Below are positions 52,333 through 59,208 of a stretch of DNA of 64,000 nucleotides, piece after piece. The notes beneath the pieces were generated by a model. It was not told the origin of the DNA and made no database searches. It saw only the letters and a program-made list of their open reading frames with translations. Origin of the DNA: Ochrobactrum sp. BTU1 (lineage in GTDB: Bacteria; Pseudomonadota; Alphaproteobacteria; Rhizobiales; Rhizobiaceae); the NCBI GenBank assembly GCA_018798825.1, contig CP076355.1:1084001-1148000 (forward strand), read 5' to 3'. A program made the translations under genes and the position numbers. Position 1 is the first letter of the stretch. The number at the start of each line of letters is the position of its first letter.

Positions 52333-52788
52333 TCACTCTATTAAGGCAGGAAGGTCAGATGTTCGGAAAAGGTCGCGGTTCGCCATTTGTGTGCGAGCGT
52401 TGTATTCGGCGACCATGCTAGCGCGCTGATTGCGTAGCCCGAGAAGAATGGCATTAAGCCGGTTCCATTCTTGCCGATCTTCAAATCTCCAGGAGGCGCG
52501 ATCGCCTGCCGATTGCTCGAATGCACTTTTGGTTGAATCAGCCGCAGCGACCTTTTGGTCGATAGCAATCACGTCTTGATATTGGCGTTTAAACCACTCG
52601 TAATTGCCGATCACGTTATCAGCGTCGATTGTCTTTTGAACGACGCGCCCAGCCTGAATCAAAGGGTTAACGGCAAAGCCGACTCCCCACATGACCAAGC
52701 CAAGCACAGACAAGATTGCGATGGCTGACACGCCAACCCCGAGAATTGTTCGACGTGGATTGCTCTCTAAACGCTGCTCGAAATTCAC
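52333..52788 (-). CDS. single-pass membrane coiled-coil protein
   Basis: 151 residues from a GTG at 52788 (GTGA overlap). Helix at residues 13-42 (RRTILGVGVSAIAILSVLGLVMWGVGFAVNPL), then a soluble coiled coil (QYQDVIAIDQKVAAADSTKSAFEQS...). Reminiscent of small LemA-like or envelope-associated phage proteins. Function unknown. Confidence 0.6.
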   Translation of the reverse strand: MNFEQRLESNPRRTILGVGVSAIAILSVLGLVMWGVGFAVNPLIQAGRVVQKTIDADNVIGNYEWFKRQYQDVIAIDQKVAAADSTKSAFEQSAGDRASWRFEDRQEWNRLNAILLGLRNQRASMVAEYNARTQMANRDLFRTSDLPALIE

Positions 52789-52958
52789 GATGCACCCCAC
52801 AAATAAAGCAAACCGTAGAAAGGCAGCACTGCGTTCCAGAAAATGAAGCCTGCTACGATCAGCAAAAACCCAAGGGTAAATCCCGTCAAAGCCAGCGAGC
52901 GCGCAATTTTCCCAGTGCCATTCCCGGCAGGCGTGACGACGTTCACAACAGCACCCAT
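52785..52958 (-). CDS. 57-residue membrane protein
   Basis: MGAVVNVVTPAGNGTGKIAR followed by two short hydrophobic helices (SLALTGFTLGFLLIVAGFIF and VLPFYGLLYLWG). The ATG at 52958 overlaps the end of the upstream gene by 16 nt; the much longer frame to 53261 has no supporting start. Confidence 0.55.
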   Translation of the reverse strand: MGAVVNVVTPAGNGTGKIARSLALTGFTLGFLLIVAGFIFWNAVLPFYGLLYLWGAS

Positions 52959-53110
52959 GAATAAAAGCCGATGGCCAGTGCTAATGCTGCGACAACTGCC
53001 AACCCCATGACGAAGCGGTCGCCAAGGCCCAGCGTAGTTTCGCTGGACAAGATGCGGTCGTCTTCGACGACGTAGTCTTTGAAGGGCTGTATGCTCCCCG
53101 GCGAAGTCAT
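52943..53110 (-). CDS. 55-residue C-terminally anchored membrane protein
   Basis: MTSPGSIQPFKDYVVEDDRI... with a C-terminal helix (VMGLAVVAALALAIGFYSWVLL). Starts at 53110 with an ATGA overlap, ends inside the next gene. Part of a chain of five overlapping envelope-type mini-genes (51691-53110). Confidence 0.55.
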   Translation of the reverse strand: MTSPGSIQPFKDYVVEDDRILSSETTLGLGDRFVMGLAVVAALALAIGFYSWVLL

Positions 53111-53397
53111 AGGCTGACCTCATAAGCAGTGCGAGCCCACGCTGCTTCGTGCGCTGCACGAATAACCGCATTGGCTGTTTCGCGGCGCCGGCGCTTTCGC
53201 TCGCCACGGGTGGCGCCGTCAGCGAAGCGTCGAACTGCCTTCGAAGGTGTGCGAAACCCACGGCCTCCAGTCATCTGCGCCATCTCATTCATTCGGCGAT
53301 CATGGTGCATCTGATCACGTGCTGGCATTCCTAGAAGTCGGTCTTCACCATATTCACGGCTCAGGACCCGCTGGAATGCATTCGGTCTATTTTGCAT
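53107..53397 (-). CDS. small basic hypothetical protein
   Basis: 96 residues, rich in Arg. MQNRPNAFQRVLSREYGEDRL, TGGRGFRTPSKAVRRFADGATRGERKRRRRETANAVIRAAHEA. Possible nucleic-acid binding from charge alone. GAGGAGG ribosome-binding site with a GC hairpin upstream (53412-53433). Confidence 0.6.
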   Translation of the reverse strand: MQNRPNAFQRVLSREYGEDRLLGMPARDQMHHDRRMNEMAQMTGGRGFRTPSKAVRRFADGATRGERKRRRRETANAVIRAAHEAAWARTAYEVSL

Positions 53398-53462
53398 AAT
53401 ACCTCCTCATTCCCCGCCGCGATTGCAGCGGGGCTGGTTGGTTTATCGGTGGGATTTACTGG

Positions 53463-54458
53463 TTAGGCGGCGATGCGCGAGTACGGCTCGTCGTGAGCGA
53501 TCCAGTGTTCTATGGCGTCCTTTGCCGTCCTGAGCCCGAGGCCAGTTAAAGATCGCAGTTCCTTGATCGCTGAAATCTTCTCACCCTTCGCAGCGAAGCG
53601 TTGCCAGACGTGCTTGTAGGATGGTTCCGGTTCACTCACCGTCTGCGTCAGCACATACACGCCGAATTCCTGGCCCTTGTGGACACCTGCTAGGCGCGCG
53701 GCTTCCTTTGCGGCCAACGTTTCATTGGCGTGAACGAACGGCAGCGTGGACGGCTTTGGCTGGCCGTTTTCAATCAGCGCAACGATGGCGGGTTTTGCAA
53801 CGGGCTCGACCGTGAGCTTAAAGTTCCGCATCGTAAACTGGACCGGTGCAGCTGCTTTGACAGGCTCGTCGAGCCATTCGGCGATGAGGTCGAGATTTGG
53901 CTCATTGCCTATCCAGCGTGATCCGTGAACACCGTCTTTCTGGAAGATGCGGATCCCGATATCACCGGCTATATCAGCAGCAAATGCATATGAATCATTA
54001 TTTCGTGCCATCATAGGCCCAACCTTACGGCCGTCACGCGTACGGTAGTATTTGCCTGCTTCGATTTTGAGGGGAGCGGCTACAAGGTCGGATAATTGTG
54101 CGTGCCAATTGCGCCCTGTTGTTCCCCATCCACCAAAAGGCGCGTCGAACAATACGCGCGCATAATTATTCTTGATTTCCTCGATGACACCGATGGAACC
54201 GCTATTACGGCCCTCGCCTTCATCAATAGTCAAACGCACCCGATCGCCAGCCTTGAAGGCTAGATTGTCTTCCGTCGCTTCCACAGCAAAAGGCAGAATT
54301 TCAAACTCATCTGACGTCAAATAGAACTCGTCGCCAACACCGTCGATAACCCAAACACCGCCATTCTCGACGGTTTTTACCTCGTACAGTTCGCCTGCGC
54401 GAACGTCGATCTGCGTCACCAGGCTTCTAACCTTAAATCCAGCTTTTAATTTACCCAT
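53463..54458 (-). CDS. SH3-type repeats with L7/L12-like C-terminus
   Basis: 331 residues from the ATG at 54458 (TGATG). Two KOW/SH3-like parts: residues 5-60 (FKVRSLVTQIDVRAGELYEVKTVENGGVWVIDG) and 65-130 (KAGDRVRLTIDEGEGRNSGSIGVIEEI). Middle variable. The last 45 residues contain KISAIKELRSLTGLGLRTAKDAIE, very close to the ribosomal L7/L12 C-terminal helix pair (IK-x-VR-x-TGLGL-x-EAKDLVE). It may recruit translation factors or mimic the stalk. Confidence 0.65.
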   Translation of the reverse strand: MGKLKAGFKVRSLVTQIDVRAGELYEVKTVENGGVWVIDGVGDEFYLTSDEFEILPFAVEATEDNLAFKAGDRVRLTIDEGEGRNSGSIGVIEEIKNNYARVLFDAPFGGWGTTGRNWHAQLSDLVAAPLKIEAGKYYRTRDGRKVGPMMARNNDSYAFAADIAGDIGIRIFQKDGVHGSRWIGNEPNLDLIAEWLDEPVKAAAPVQFTMRNFKLTVEPVAKPAIVALIENGQPKPSTLPFVHANETLAAKEAARLAGVHKGQEFGVYVLTQTVSEPEPSYKHVWQRFAAKGEKISAIKELRSLTGLGLRTAKDAIEHWIAHDEPYSRIAA

Positions 54459-54763
54459 CAAGCTACTCCTCGTGTTTTGGTTTTTTTGGTCAGTTTCACA
54501 CCCTTGGTGAAATCCACCGGAATGACATTGTCTTCTTCTGTTCCGACCTCAGAGCCGCCACCGCCGTCCCCATCATTAGCCGGTGGTTCGACTTCGAAGC
54601 GCGAAACCTCGATCGTCCCAAGGCCAGTACCTGGTATCCAGAACCGCACTGTGAGGAACATGCAGCCGTCCCGATCGCCGATGATGATGCCCTTCCAGCC
54701 TGTCAGTTTGTGGGTCACAATTGAGCCGGGCAGATCCCAGCAGTCGCCGCATTCGCAAGTCAC
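54458..54763 (-). CDS. small hypothetical protein with DNDG-type tail
   Basis: 101 residues. C-x-C-x2-C near the N-terminus (CECGDC), SH3-like core (SIVTHKLTGWKGIIIGDRDGCMFLTVRFWIPG), then PPANDGDGGGGS and a basic end. ATGA coupling to the next gene. Function unknown. Confidence 0.55.
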   Translation of the reverse strand: MTCECGDCWDLPGSIVTHKLTGWKGIIIGDRDGCMFLTVRFWIPGTGLGTIEVSRFEVEPPANDGDGGGGSEVGTEEDNVIPVDFTKGVKLTKKTKTRGVA

Positions 54764-54963
54764 GCGGCACCCCGCTTCGTTCTGCTGAACGACACAGGTG
54801 CGTTAGAAACATACCGACCGTCTTTGAGGACGGCAGTGTCGCGGGCATGCAGCTTCTGCGCAGCTGTTCGATAAGGCTTGCGGTTCGTCGTTTCCCGCTC
54901 ACCAGTCCGCGTGAATTTGGTTTGGTAAGCCTTGTGTGGCTCACGCAAGTTATGGGATTTCAT
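54760..54963 (-). CDS. small basic hypothetical protein
   Basis: 67 residues from the ATG at 54963, with AGGAGGAATATCA directly upstream. Basic and polar (SHNLREPHKAYQTKFTRTGERETTNRK...). No motif recognised. Possible nucleic-acid binding. Confidence 0.6.
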   Translation of the reverse strand: MKSHNLREPHKAYQTKFTRTGERETTNRKPYRTAAQKLHARDTAVLKDGRYVSNAPVSFSRTKRGAA

Positions 54964-55020
54964 TGATATTCCTCCTGTCAGGAGGTTGATCTGTGGCCTG
55001 CACTTGCGGGCCAACGTGGC

Positions 55021-55302
55021 TCAGGCTGCGATTGCGCCCGGCTTTTCGTAGTTATCGTTCGCGGCTTCCAGCGCACGGATGCGTGGCATTGCGATATAAC
55101 TTACGCAGTGATTGGCCGTGGACCAGCCGCCGTTAGAAACACACCGCACGACAATGCGGTCGGCTGTAGGTTTTGGGATAGGACGACGCAGAATTGAAGC
55201 TACCGTCGATCTGGGCAGGCTAAGCGCATTTCCGATTTCAGTCGGGTTGGCGCCGACCTCGTGCATGCGATGCACTTCTTCTATGGTTTCATAATCTTTC
55301 AT
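55021..55302 (-). CDS. small HTH regulator with tmRNA-tag-like end
   Basis: 93 residues from the ATG at 55302 (ACACGAGGAG upstream). HTH at residues 5-45 (IEEVHRMHEVGANPTEIGNALSLPRSTVASILRR). Ends AANDNYEKPGAIAA. First clear gene of the leftward early transcript, so it may be the Cro- or CII-like early regulator. Confidence 0.7.
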   Translation of the reverse strand: MKDYETIEEVHRMHEVGANPTEIGNALSLPRSTVASILRRPIPKPTADRIVVRCVSNGGWSTANHCVSYIAMPRIRALEAANDNYEKPGAIAA

Positions 55303-55580
55303 GCTCTCCTCGTGTTTGGTGTCGGTTGACAAATGGCCTTGGTGAAGCCATCTGTGTCCTGCGCGGGGTGGTACCCGTGAAGGAAAAGAAGGGTTGGTGT
55401 TGAAAAACTCCTCGTGTCCCCTTCTGATTACGAGGCGGAGCGAGCAGCGGGTGGTGCCGGCTCTTAAACTCCGCCTTTTTATGCTTTCGACGTGGCGCCA
55501 TCAGAATGGGTGGCGACCGAATCTTGGCCACGCCGAAAGCGCCACTGACCCTATTCAGGTCAGCAGCGTCCCTATTGATC

Positions 55581-55634
55581 CTACGGCGGCGCCTCAACGA
55601 GAGCCGGTTCGCTTCTTTCGGCGGAATTGGTCAT
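55581..55634 (-). CDS. possible 17-codon leader peptide
   Basis: MTNSAERSEPALVEAPP then TAG, preceded by GAGGAGAGAGCAA. It lies about 140 nt downstream of the leftward promoter. The remaining 55303-55580 holds no convincing gene, though a further ACACGAGGAG stands at about 55404-55413. Could be a leader for attenuation, or chance. Confidence 0.3.
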   Translation of the reverse strand: MTNSAERSEPALVEAPP

Positions 55635-55776
55635 TTGCTCTCTCCTCAGTTTCAATTGCGCCTCAGCGCGGTATCTATCTATTGAGTGCCGATATCCTTG
55701 GGAGGATGTTCTCTGGCATCATGAGGTAGGCCCTCCTTCGAACTGTCCGACGTCTTATGCGCCGGTTGATGACACC

Positions 55777-55805
55777 TATATATGACAGATTCGCATCTCT
55801 GTCAA
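55777..55805 (-). promoter_or_regulatory. strong leftward early promoter
   Basis: Minus strand TTGACA (55805-55800), 17-nt spacer, TATATA (55782-55777): consensus-like sigma70 promoter for the whole leftward early operon. A palindrome lies exactly in its spacer, so repressor bound there blocks polymerase. Confidence 0.75.
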
Positions 55806-55838
55806 CACGTGGTGACATTTTCGCACGTTACATTTTCA
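55783..55838. promoter_or_regulatory. operator cluster of the S24 repressor
   Basis: TGACAGA (55783-55789) with TCTGTCA (55798-55804), 8-bp spacer; TGTCAACACGTGGTGACA (55800-55817), palindromic but one pair; then GTGACATTTT and GTTACATTTT. Half-sites TGACA/TGTCA recur at 31.4 kb and 56.9 kb. Assigned to the repressor by position. Confidence 0.65.
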
Positions 55839-55861
55839 CAACAATATGCGAAAAGCGCATC

Positions 55862-56539
55862 ATGGACAAAGATTTCGCGCAGCGCCTTCGTTCGGCGCGT
55901 GAACTTAAAGGAATGAGCCAGGCAGACCTTGCCGCCCTTATTGGGCGCGACAAGTCGTCGATCAGTCTTTTGGAAGGCGGGAAGCGCGGGGCAAGCGTGG
56001 ACTTTGTCGCCCGCTTGGCTCGTGCGCTGGATCTTAATGAGGATTGGCTTGCTTTTGGTAACGGCGATATGGCCGCTACATCAGCTAAACCAATATCTGA
56101 TACCTTCAAACCGACTCTTATCCCCGGCGATCAGCTCGTAAGCCAGGAACGTGGCTTACCCGTTTATGCTGCAGCGAAGGGCGGCGATGGTCATGTCATT
56201 ATCACCTTTGATCCTATCAGCTACATGAAAATGCCTGCAGTACTGCAGGGCGTTAAGGGTGGTTACGGCCTTCTATTGTCTGGGGAATCAATGGTTCCCG
56301 CTTATCGACCGGGCGAAACTGCACTCGTAAACCCGAATTTGCCGCCAGTTCGTGATGAAGACGTAATTCTTTATCACACCAGTGCAATGGACGAGAACGA
56401 AGCGATCATCAAGCGGCTCGTCGGCTTCAATGATCGCGAATGGATGTTAGAGCAGTACAACCCGCATAAGGAATTCAAGGAATTTCGAGCTGATTGGCCA
56501 GTCTGTCATCGCGTCGTTGGAAAATACAATACTCGTTAA
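55862..56539 (+). CDS. S24-family phage repressor (cI-like)
   Basis: 225 residues from the ATG at 55862; the frame is open further up but through the operators. HTH_XRE at residues 3-62 (FAQRLRSARELKGMSQADLAALIGRDKSSISLLEGGKRG). S24 peptidase-like C-terminus: LLLSGESMVPAYRPGE (Ser nucleophile) and EAIIKRLVG (Lys). YAAAKGGDG holds the usual cleavage-site region, so SOS-triggered self-cleavage is possible. Keeps the lysogenic state. Confidence 0.85.
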   Translation: MDKDFAQRLRSARELKGMSQADLAALIGRDKSSISLLEGGKRGASVDFVARLARALDLNEDWLAFGNGDMAATSAKPISDTFKPTLIPGDQLVSQERGLPVYAAAKGGDGHVIITFDPISYMKMPAVLQGVKGGYGLLLSGESMVPAYRPGETALVNPNLPPVRDEDVILYHTSAMDENEAIIKRLVGFNDREWMLEQYNPHKEFKEFRADWPVCHRVVGKYNTR

Positions 56540-56542
56540 AAA

Positions 56543-56770
56543 CTAGCCATTAGCTACAGCTTCAAGCGCGCTATCAGGCACACGGCCGATAGCAGCGATG
56601 ATCTGCGTCTCATTATTCCATCTGTATAAAGCAAGGACGGCAGGCTTTTCGCACGCCAAGCGATGAGCCAGCCTCAGCGCATGATCTTCCGTATCAACCT
56701 GGATCGGAGTGTCGGGAATCACACCCCACCGGCACGCAGTAAATCCTTGCACAACAAACAGCGGATACAT
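56543..56770 (-). CDS. small conserved phage protein
   Basis: 75 residues. YPLFVVQGFTACRWGVIPDTPIQVDTEDHALRLAHRLACEKPAVLALYR is a widespread phage hypothetical type. It lies 3 bp after the convergent repressor gene. Function unknown. Confidence 0.65.
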   Translation of the reverse strand: MYPLFVVQGFTACRWGVIPDTPIQVDTEDHALRLAHRLACEKPAVLALYRWNNETQIIAAIGRVPDSALEAVANG

Positions 56771-56890
56771 GACACCTCACACGCTTAACTCTTGAATTAT
56801 GATTTCATCATAAGCGGAACATTTCAAGAACATTCTTCATAATTGGTTAACCCTGTGAATTTCATCGATGTGTTTTTGTCATCATCAATG

Positions 56891-56920
56891 TTGACATACG
56901 ATGACTGATAAGCATATAAA
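56891..56920 (+). promoter_or_regulatory. rightward early promoter with operator-like half-sites
   Basis: TTGACA (56891-56896), 18-nt spacer, TATAAA (56915-56920). Overlapped by TGTCA-N10-TGACA and further GATGAC and GTGACAG half-sites. Drives the plus-strand operon from 56993. No other gene in 56771-56992. Confidence 0.65.
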
Positions 56921-56992
56921 GGTGACAGAACAGCACGAAGACAGCCTCACCAGCTCGATCTGCTGAACCAACCAAACACGAGGAGTAACCCA

Positions 56993-57307
56993 ATGACGAA
57001 CGCGAAAACCCCGAGAAGAAGAAGATCGCCAGCACCTCGCAAGAACGAAGTAATCGGCGGCGGATTCTTTGTATTCCGCCGCGGCAAACAAACCGGCCGC
57101 GTCAGCGTAGCCACTACCCTACCGTATGAACACGGGTCGTTTGAGCAAGCACTGGCGGAGGCAACGCGCCTCGCCAAGCTCTGCCCAGGCGAAACATACG
57201 AAGTTTTCCAAACAAGCGGCGCGATTGCTACCAGCAATGAGGCCTTGTTTGACGCGCTGCCCGCCAGCGCAGAGCCTGCCGACGAAGCCATGGCGGAGGC
57301 TGCGTAA
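56993..57307 (+). CDS. hypothetical early protein
   Basis: 104 residues. Basic N-terminus, then GGGFFVFRRGKQTGRVSVATTLPYEHGSFEQALAEATRLAKLCPGETYEVF, an alpha/beta core. ACACGAGGAG 7 nt before the ATG. TAATG with the next gene. No family recognised. Confidence 0.6.
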   Translation: MTNAKTPRRRRSPAPRKNEVIGGGFFVFRRGKQTGRVSVATTLPYEHGSFEQALAEATRLAKLCPGETYEVFQTSGAIATSNEALFDALPASAEPADEAMAEAA

Positions 57308-57531
57308 TGAACCGCGCTCTGCTGGAAATGCTCGCCGATATGGAACCTGAGCTGCACACCGAAGTGCATCGCGCAGGCAGTGACGAGCCAATGCGCCGTC
57401 CCGACCACCGTGCAAAGAAGCACGCTCGCCCCATGCCTTGGATACGATACGCAGCGCGCGAAGCCGTTGAGATGACGGTTGTTGTCGGATTTTGCGTTGT
57501 TGTGGGTGTCGGTGCGTTGGGAGTGCTGTGA
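57307..57531 (+). CDS. small membrane protein
   Basis: 74 residues with a polar N-terminus and one C-terminal helix (EMTVVVGFCVVVGVGALGVL), so tail-anchored. Coupled TAATG and TGATG. Function unknown. Confidence 0.6.
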   Translation: MNRALLEMLADMEPELHTEVHRAGSDEPMRRPDHRAKKHARPMPWIRYAAREAVEMTVVVGFCVVVGVGALGVL

Positions 57532-57740
57532 TGGGAAAGAATATTCGTGTGAGAGAAGCCGCGGCTTATCTCGGCCTTTCTAAATCCACAATGGACAAGC
57601 TACGCCACTTCGGCGGAGGTCCGCGCTACTTCAAGCTTGGCCGCGCAATCATTTACGACACCGATGATCTCGACGCATGGCGGAACGAACGCTCTGCAAT
57701 GTCAACTTGGGAACAACAACAGCAAGACAACAGAAGATAG
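57531..57740 (+). CDS. HTH_17/AlpA-like DNA-binding protein
   Basis: 69 residues from the ATG at 57531 (TGATG). IRVREAAAYLGLSKSTMDKLRHFGGGPRYFKLGRAIIYDTDDLDAWRNE is the excisionase-type winged helix of the MerR superfamily. May control early genes or excision; a second such protein is at 62673. Confidence 0.75.
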   Translation: MGKNIRVREAAAYLGLSKSTMDKLRHFGGGPRYFKLGRAIIYDTDDLDAWRNERSAMSTWEQQQQDNRR

Positions 57741-58380
57741 CGCCTCGGCGCAGGGTGGCCAATTGGAGCTCGTAACCCACCTCCCCCACGCCACCCCACA
57801 TTTTTTGCAGGAAGGCCACGCCCGACGCGAAACCCATCCTCCGGCCGCTTTCCTGCAAAAAAACAATTCGCCTAGCGGCGAGGACGGGACAGAATGCCCT
57901 CGCAATCCACATGAACAACGCCCGTCCAACAATCACAGTGGCGCTTTGTAGCGACGCACAATGAATATGCAGGGTGGCGGCCAGAATACGATCGCAAACC
58001 AGGTGTGCACCGCCGCCGCCCTGCATACCCAACACGCTCGAAAGAGCCTTGCGGCTTGATGAACCGCAAGCTTAGGCCGGCTTCCGAACCTCCTGCTGGC
58101 CTCTGAATACCTCGAAAGAGGAAAGGCTGACCGGCCACCCATCTACCGCAACCCAGAAGCTGAGCGCCGGTCAGCTACACAGTTTCGCCCTTCGGGGCAT
58201 TAGGACGGGCCAGCGATAGCACGGAAACCAGAGCAGCGCTCGCCCGTCCTCAACACCAATAGGCAAGTGCGGCCGATCGTCGAACGCAACCCAAGGAGGA
58301 ATCGCTGCACTTAACCCAATACCGAACGGAGGCCATCCGATCCGCGTAACCCAAAGCGTCCGCGCCACCGTTCGGAACCT
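57740..58380 (+). ncRNA. hairpin-dense non-coding region, candidate structured RNA
   Basis: About 640 bp without a convincing gene. Perfect stems in order: 57801-57813/57850-57862 (13 bp); GGACGGG 57882-57888/57921-57927; TATGCAGGG... 57966-57981/58012-58027 (16 bp with one wobble); GCTC-GAAA-GAGC (58036-58047); CTTGCGG 58048-58054/58064-58070; GGCCGG 58075-58080/58131-58136 enclosing CCTC-GAAA-GAGG; AGCTGA 58158-58163/58171-58176; GCCC-TTCG-GGGC (58187-58198); AGGACGGGC 58202-58210/58242-58250; CCGAACGG 58322-58329/58368-58375. Linkers repeat AACCCA. Function unknown. Confidence 0.5.
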
Positions 58381-58408
58381 TAACCAACCGTAACCCGAGG
58401 AAAACACT

Positions 58409-59023
58409 ATGAACATCCATACGAACATCACTGGCAACATTGCCCACGGACCAGCCACAAAGAAATCGAAGTTTAGAAGATCAACCGGCGGCAAGAACAT
58501 GGCTCCGCGTGATCTGATCGCTTACACATTCGACCAGTCCGGCAAGAAAAAAGAAGATGCCGTTCAGGCCGTTATTGATGCAGCAGAACACAATGCAGCA
58601 TTGGCAGAATACCTGATCAGCGAAGGCGCAAAGACTGCTATTGGCATCCTGATCCGCAGCGACAACGCCAAGATTTTTAACGACGATATTAATGTAAATG
58701 TATCGAAGCCTCGCACGTCCCACGCACAAATGACGCAGCCGCCGCTTGTATCTCCTTCACAGAAGCGCCGCTTAGAGCGTGCGGCTACATCTGTTCTGCG
58801 ATTGCTTGAAGCCGTTCTTCCAAACGGTACTCTTATGGCCGATGCTAAGCGTTCTGACATTGAACATGCAATCGGCGTTTACGAGCCGCAAGCCCGCGAC
58901 ATGTGGCAGAAGGCCAATTTCTACAAGACAGTATTGCGCGATCTGCCAGCCGGTAAGTCCGTTGCTGACGAGTTCGACAACGAAGCTCTGACATCGCTCT
59001 ATAACGCAGCGCGGGCTGTTTAA
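58409..59023 (+). CDS. hypothetical early protein
   Basis: 204 residues. Basic N-terminus, helical, with two central Lys/Arg-rich segments and an acidic C-terminus (YEPQARDMWQKANFYKTVLRDLPAGKSVADEFDNE). GAGGAAAACACT precedes the ATG. No domain recognised; possibly nucleic-acid binding. Confidence 0.6.
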   Translation: MNIHTNITGNIAHGPATKKSKFRRSTGGKNMAPRDLIAYTFDQSGKKKEDAVQAVIDAAEHNAALAEYLISEGAKTAIGILIRSDNAKIFNDDINVNVSKPRTSHAQMTQPPLVSPSQKRRLERAATSVLRLLEAVLPNGTLMADAKRSDIEHAIGVYEPQARDMWQKANFYKTVLRDLPAGKSVADEFDNEALTSLYNAARAV

Positions 59024-59030
59024 CAGTTTA

Positions 59031-59208
59031 GGGGCGGCCGTCAAGGGCGAGTAGACCACCAGCACCTCGCCGCCCCAACTTCTTGGCTTGGAAGGCCTAT
59101 CGTTTGCCGAAACCCATAGTGGTGCTGCCTCCCAAGTCATCGCCAATCCACGGGCCAGTAACCCCGCGAAACCCTGATTACAAGCGCCCGCGCACGAGGA
59201 GAAACACC
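59031..59208 (+). promoter_or_regulatory. hairpin plus CGCACGAGGAG cassette
   Basis: GGGGCGG/CCGCCCC (59031-59037, 59070-59076) encloses GGCGAG/CTCGCC. Further linkers contain AAACCCAT and GTAACCCC. CGCACGAGGAG stands before the ATG at 59209. No gene in this gap. Confidence 0.5.

Noticed and set aside
52959..53261. Upstream extension of the 57-residue membrane protein to 158 residues
   Set aside because: The extension is Arg-rich shadow sequence of the genes at 52943-53397; the short start at 52958 fits the operon.
55289..55597. 102-codon minus-strand frame in the early leader
   Set aside because: Arg/Pro-rich, overlaps the HTH gene start, no ribosome-binding site; treated as leader sequence.
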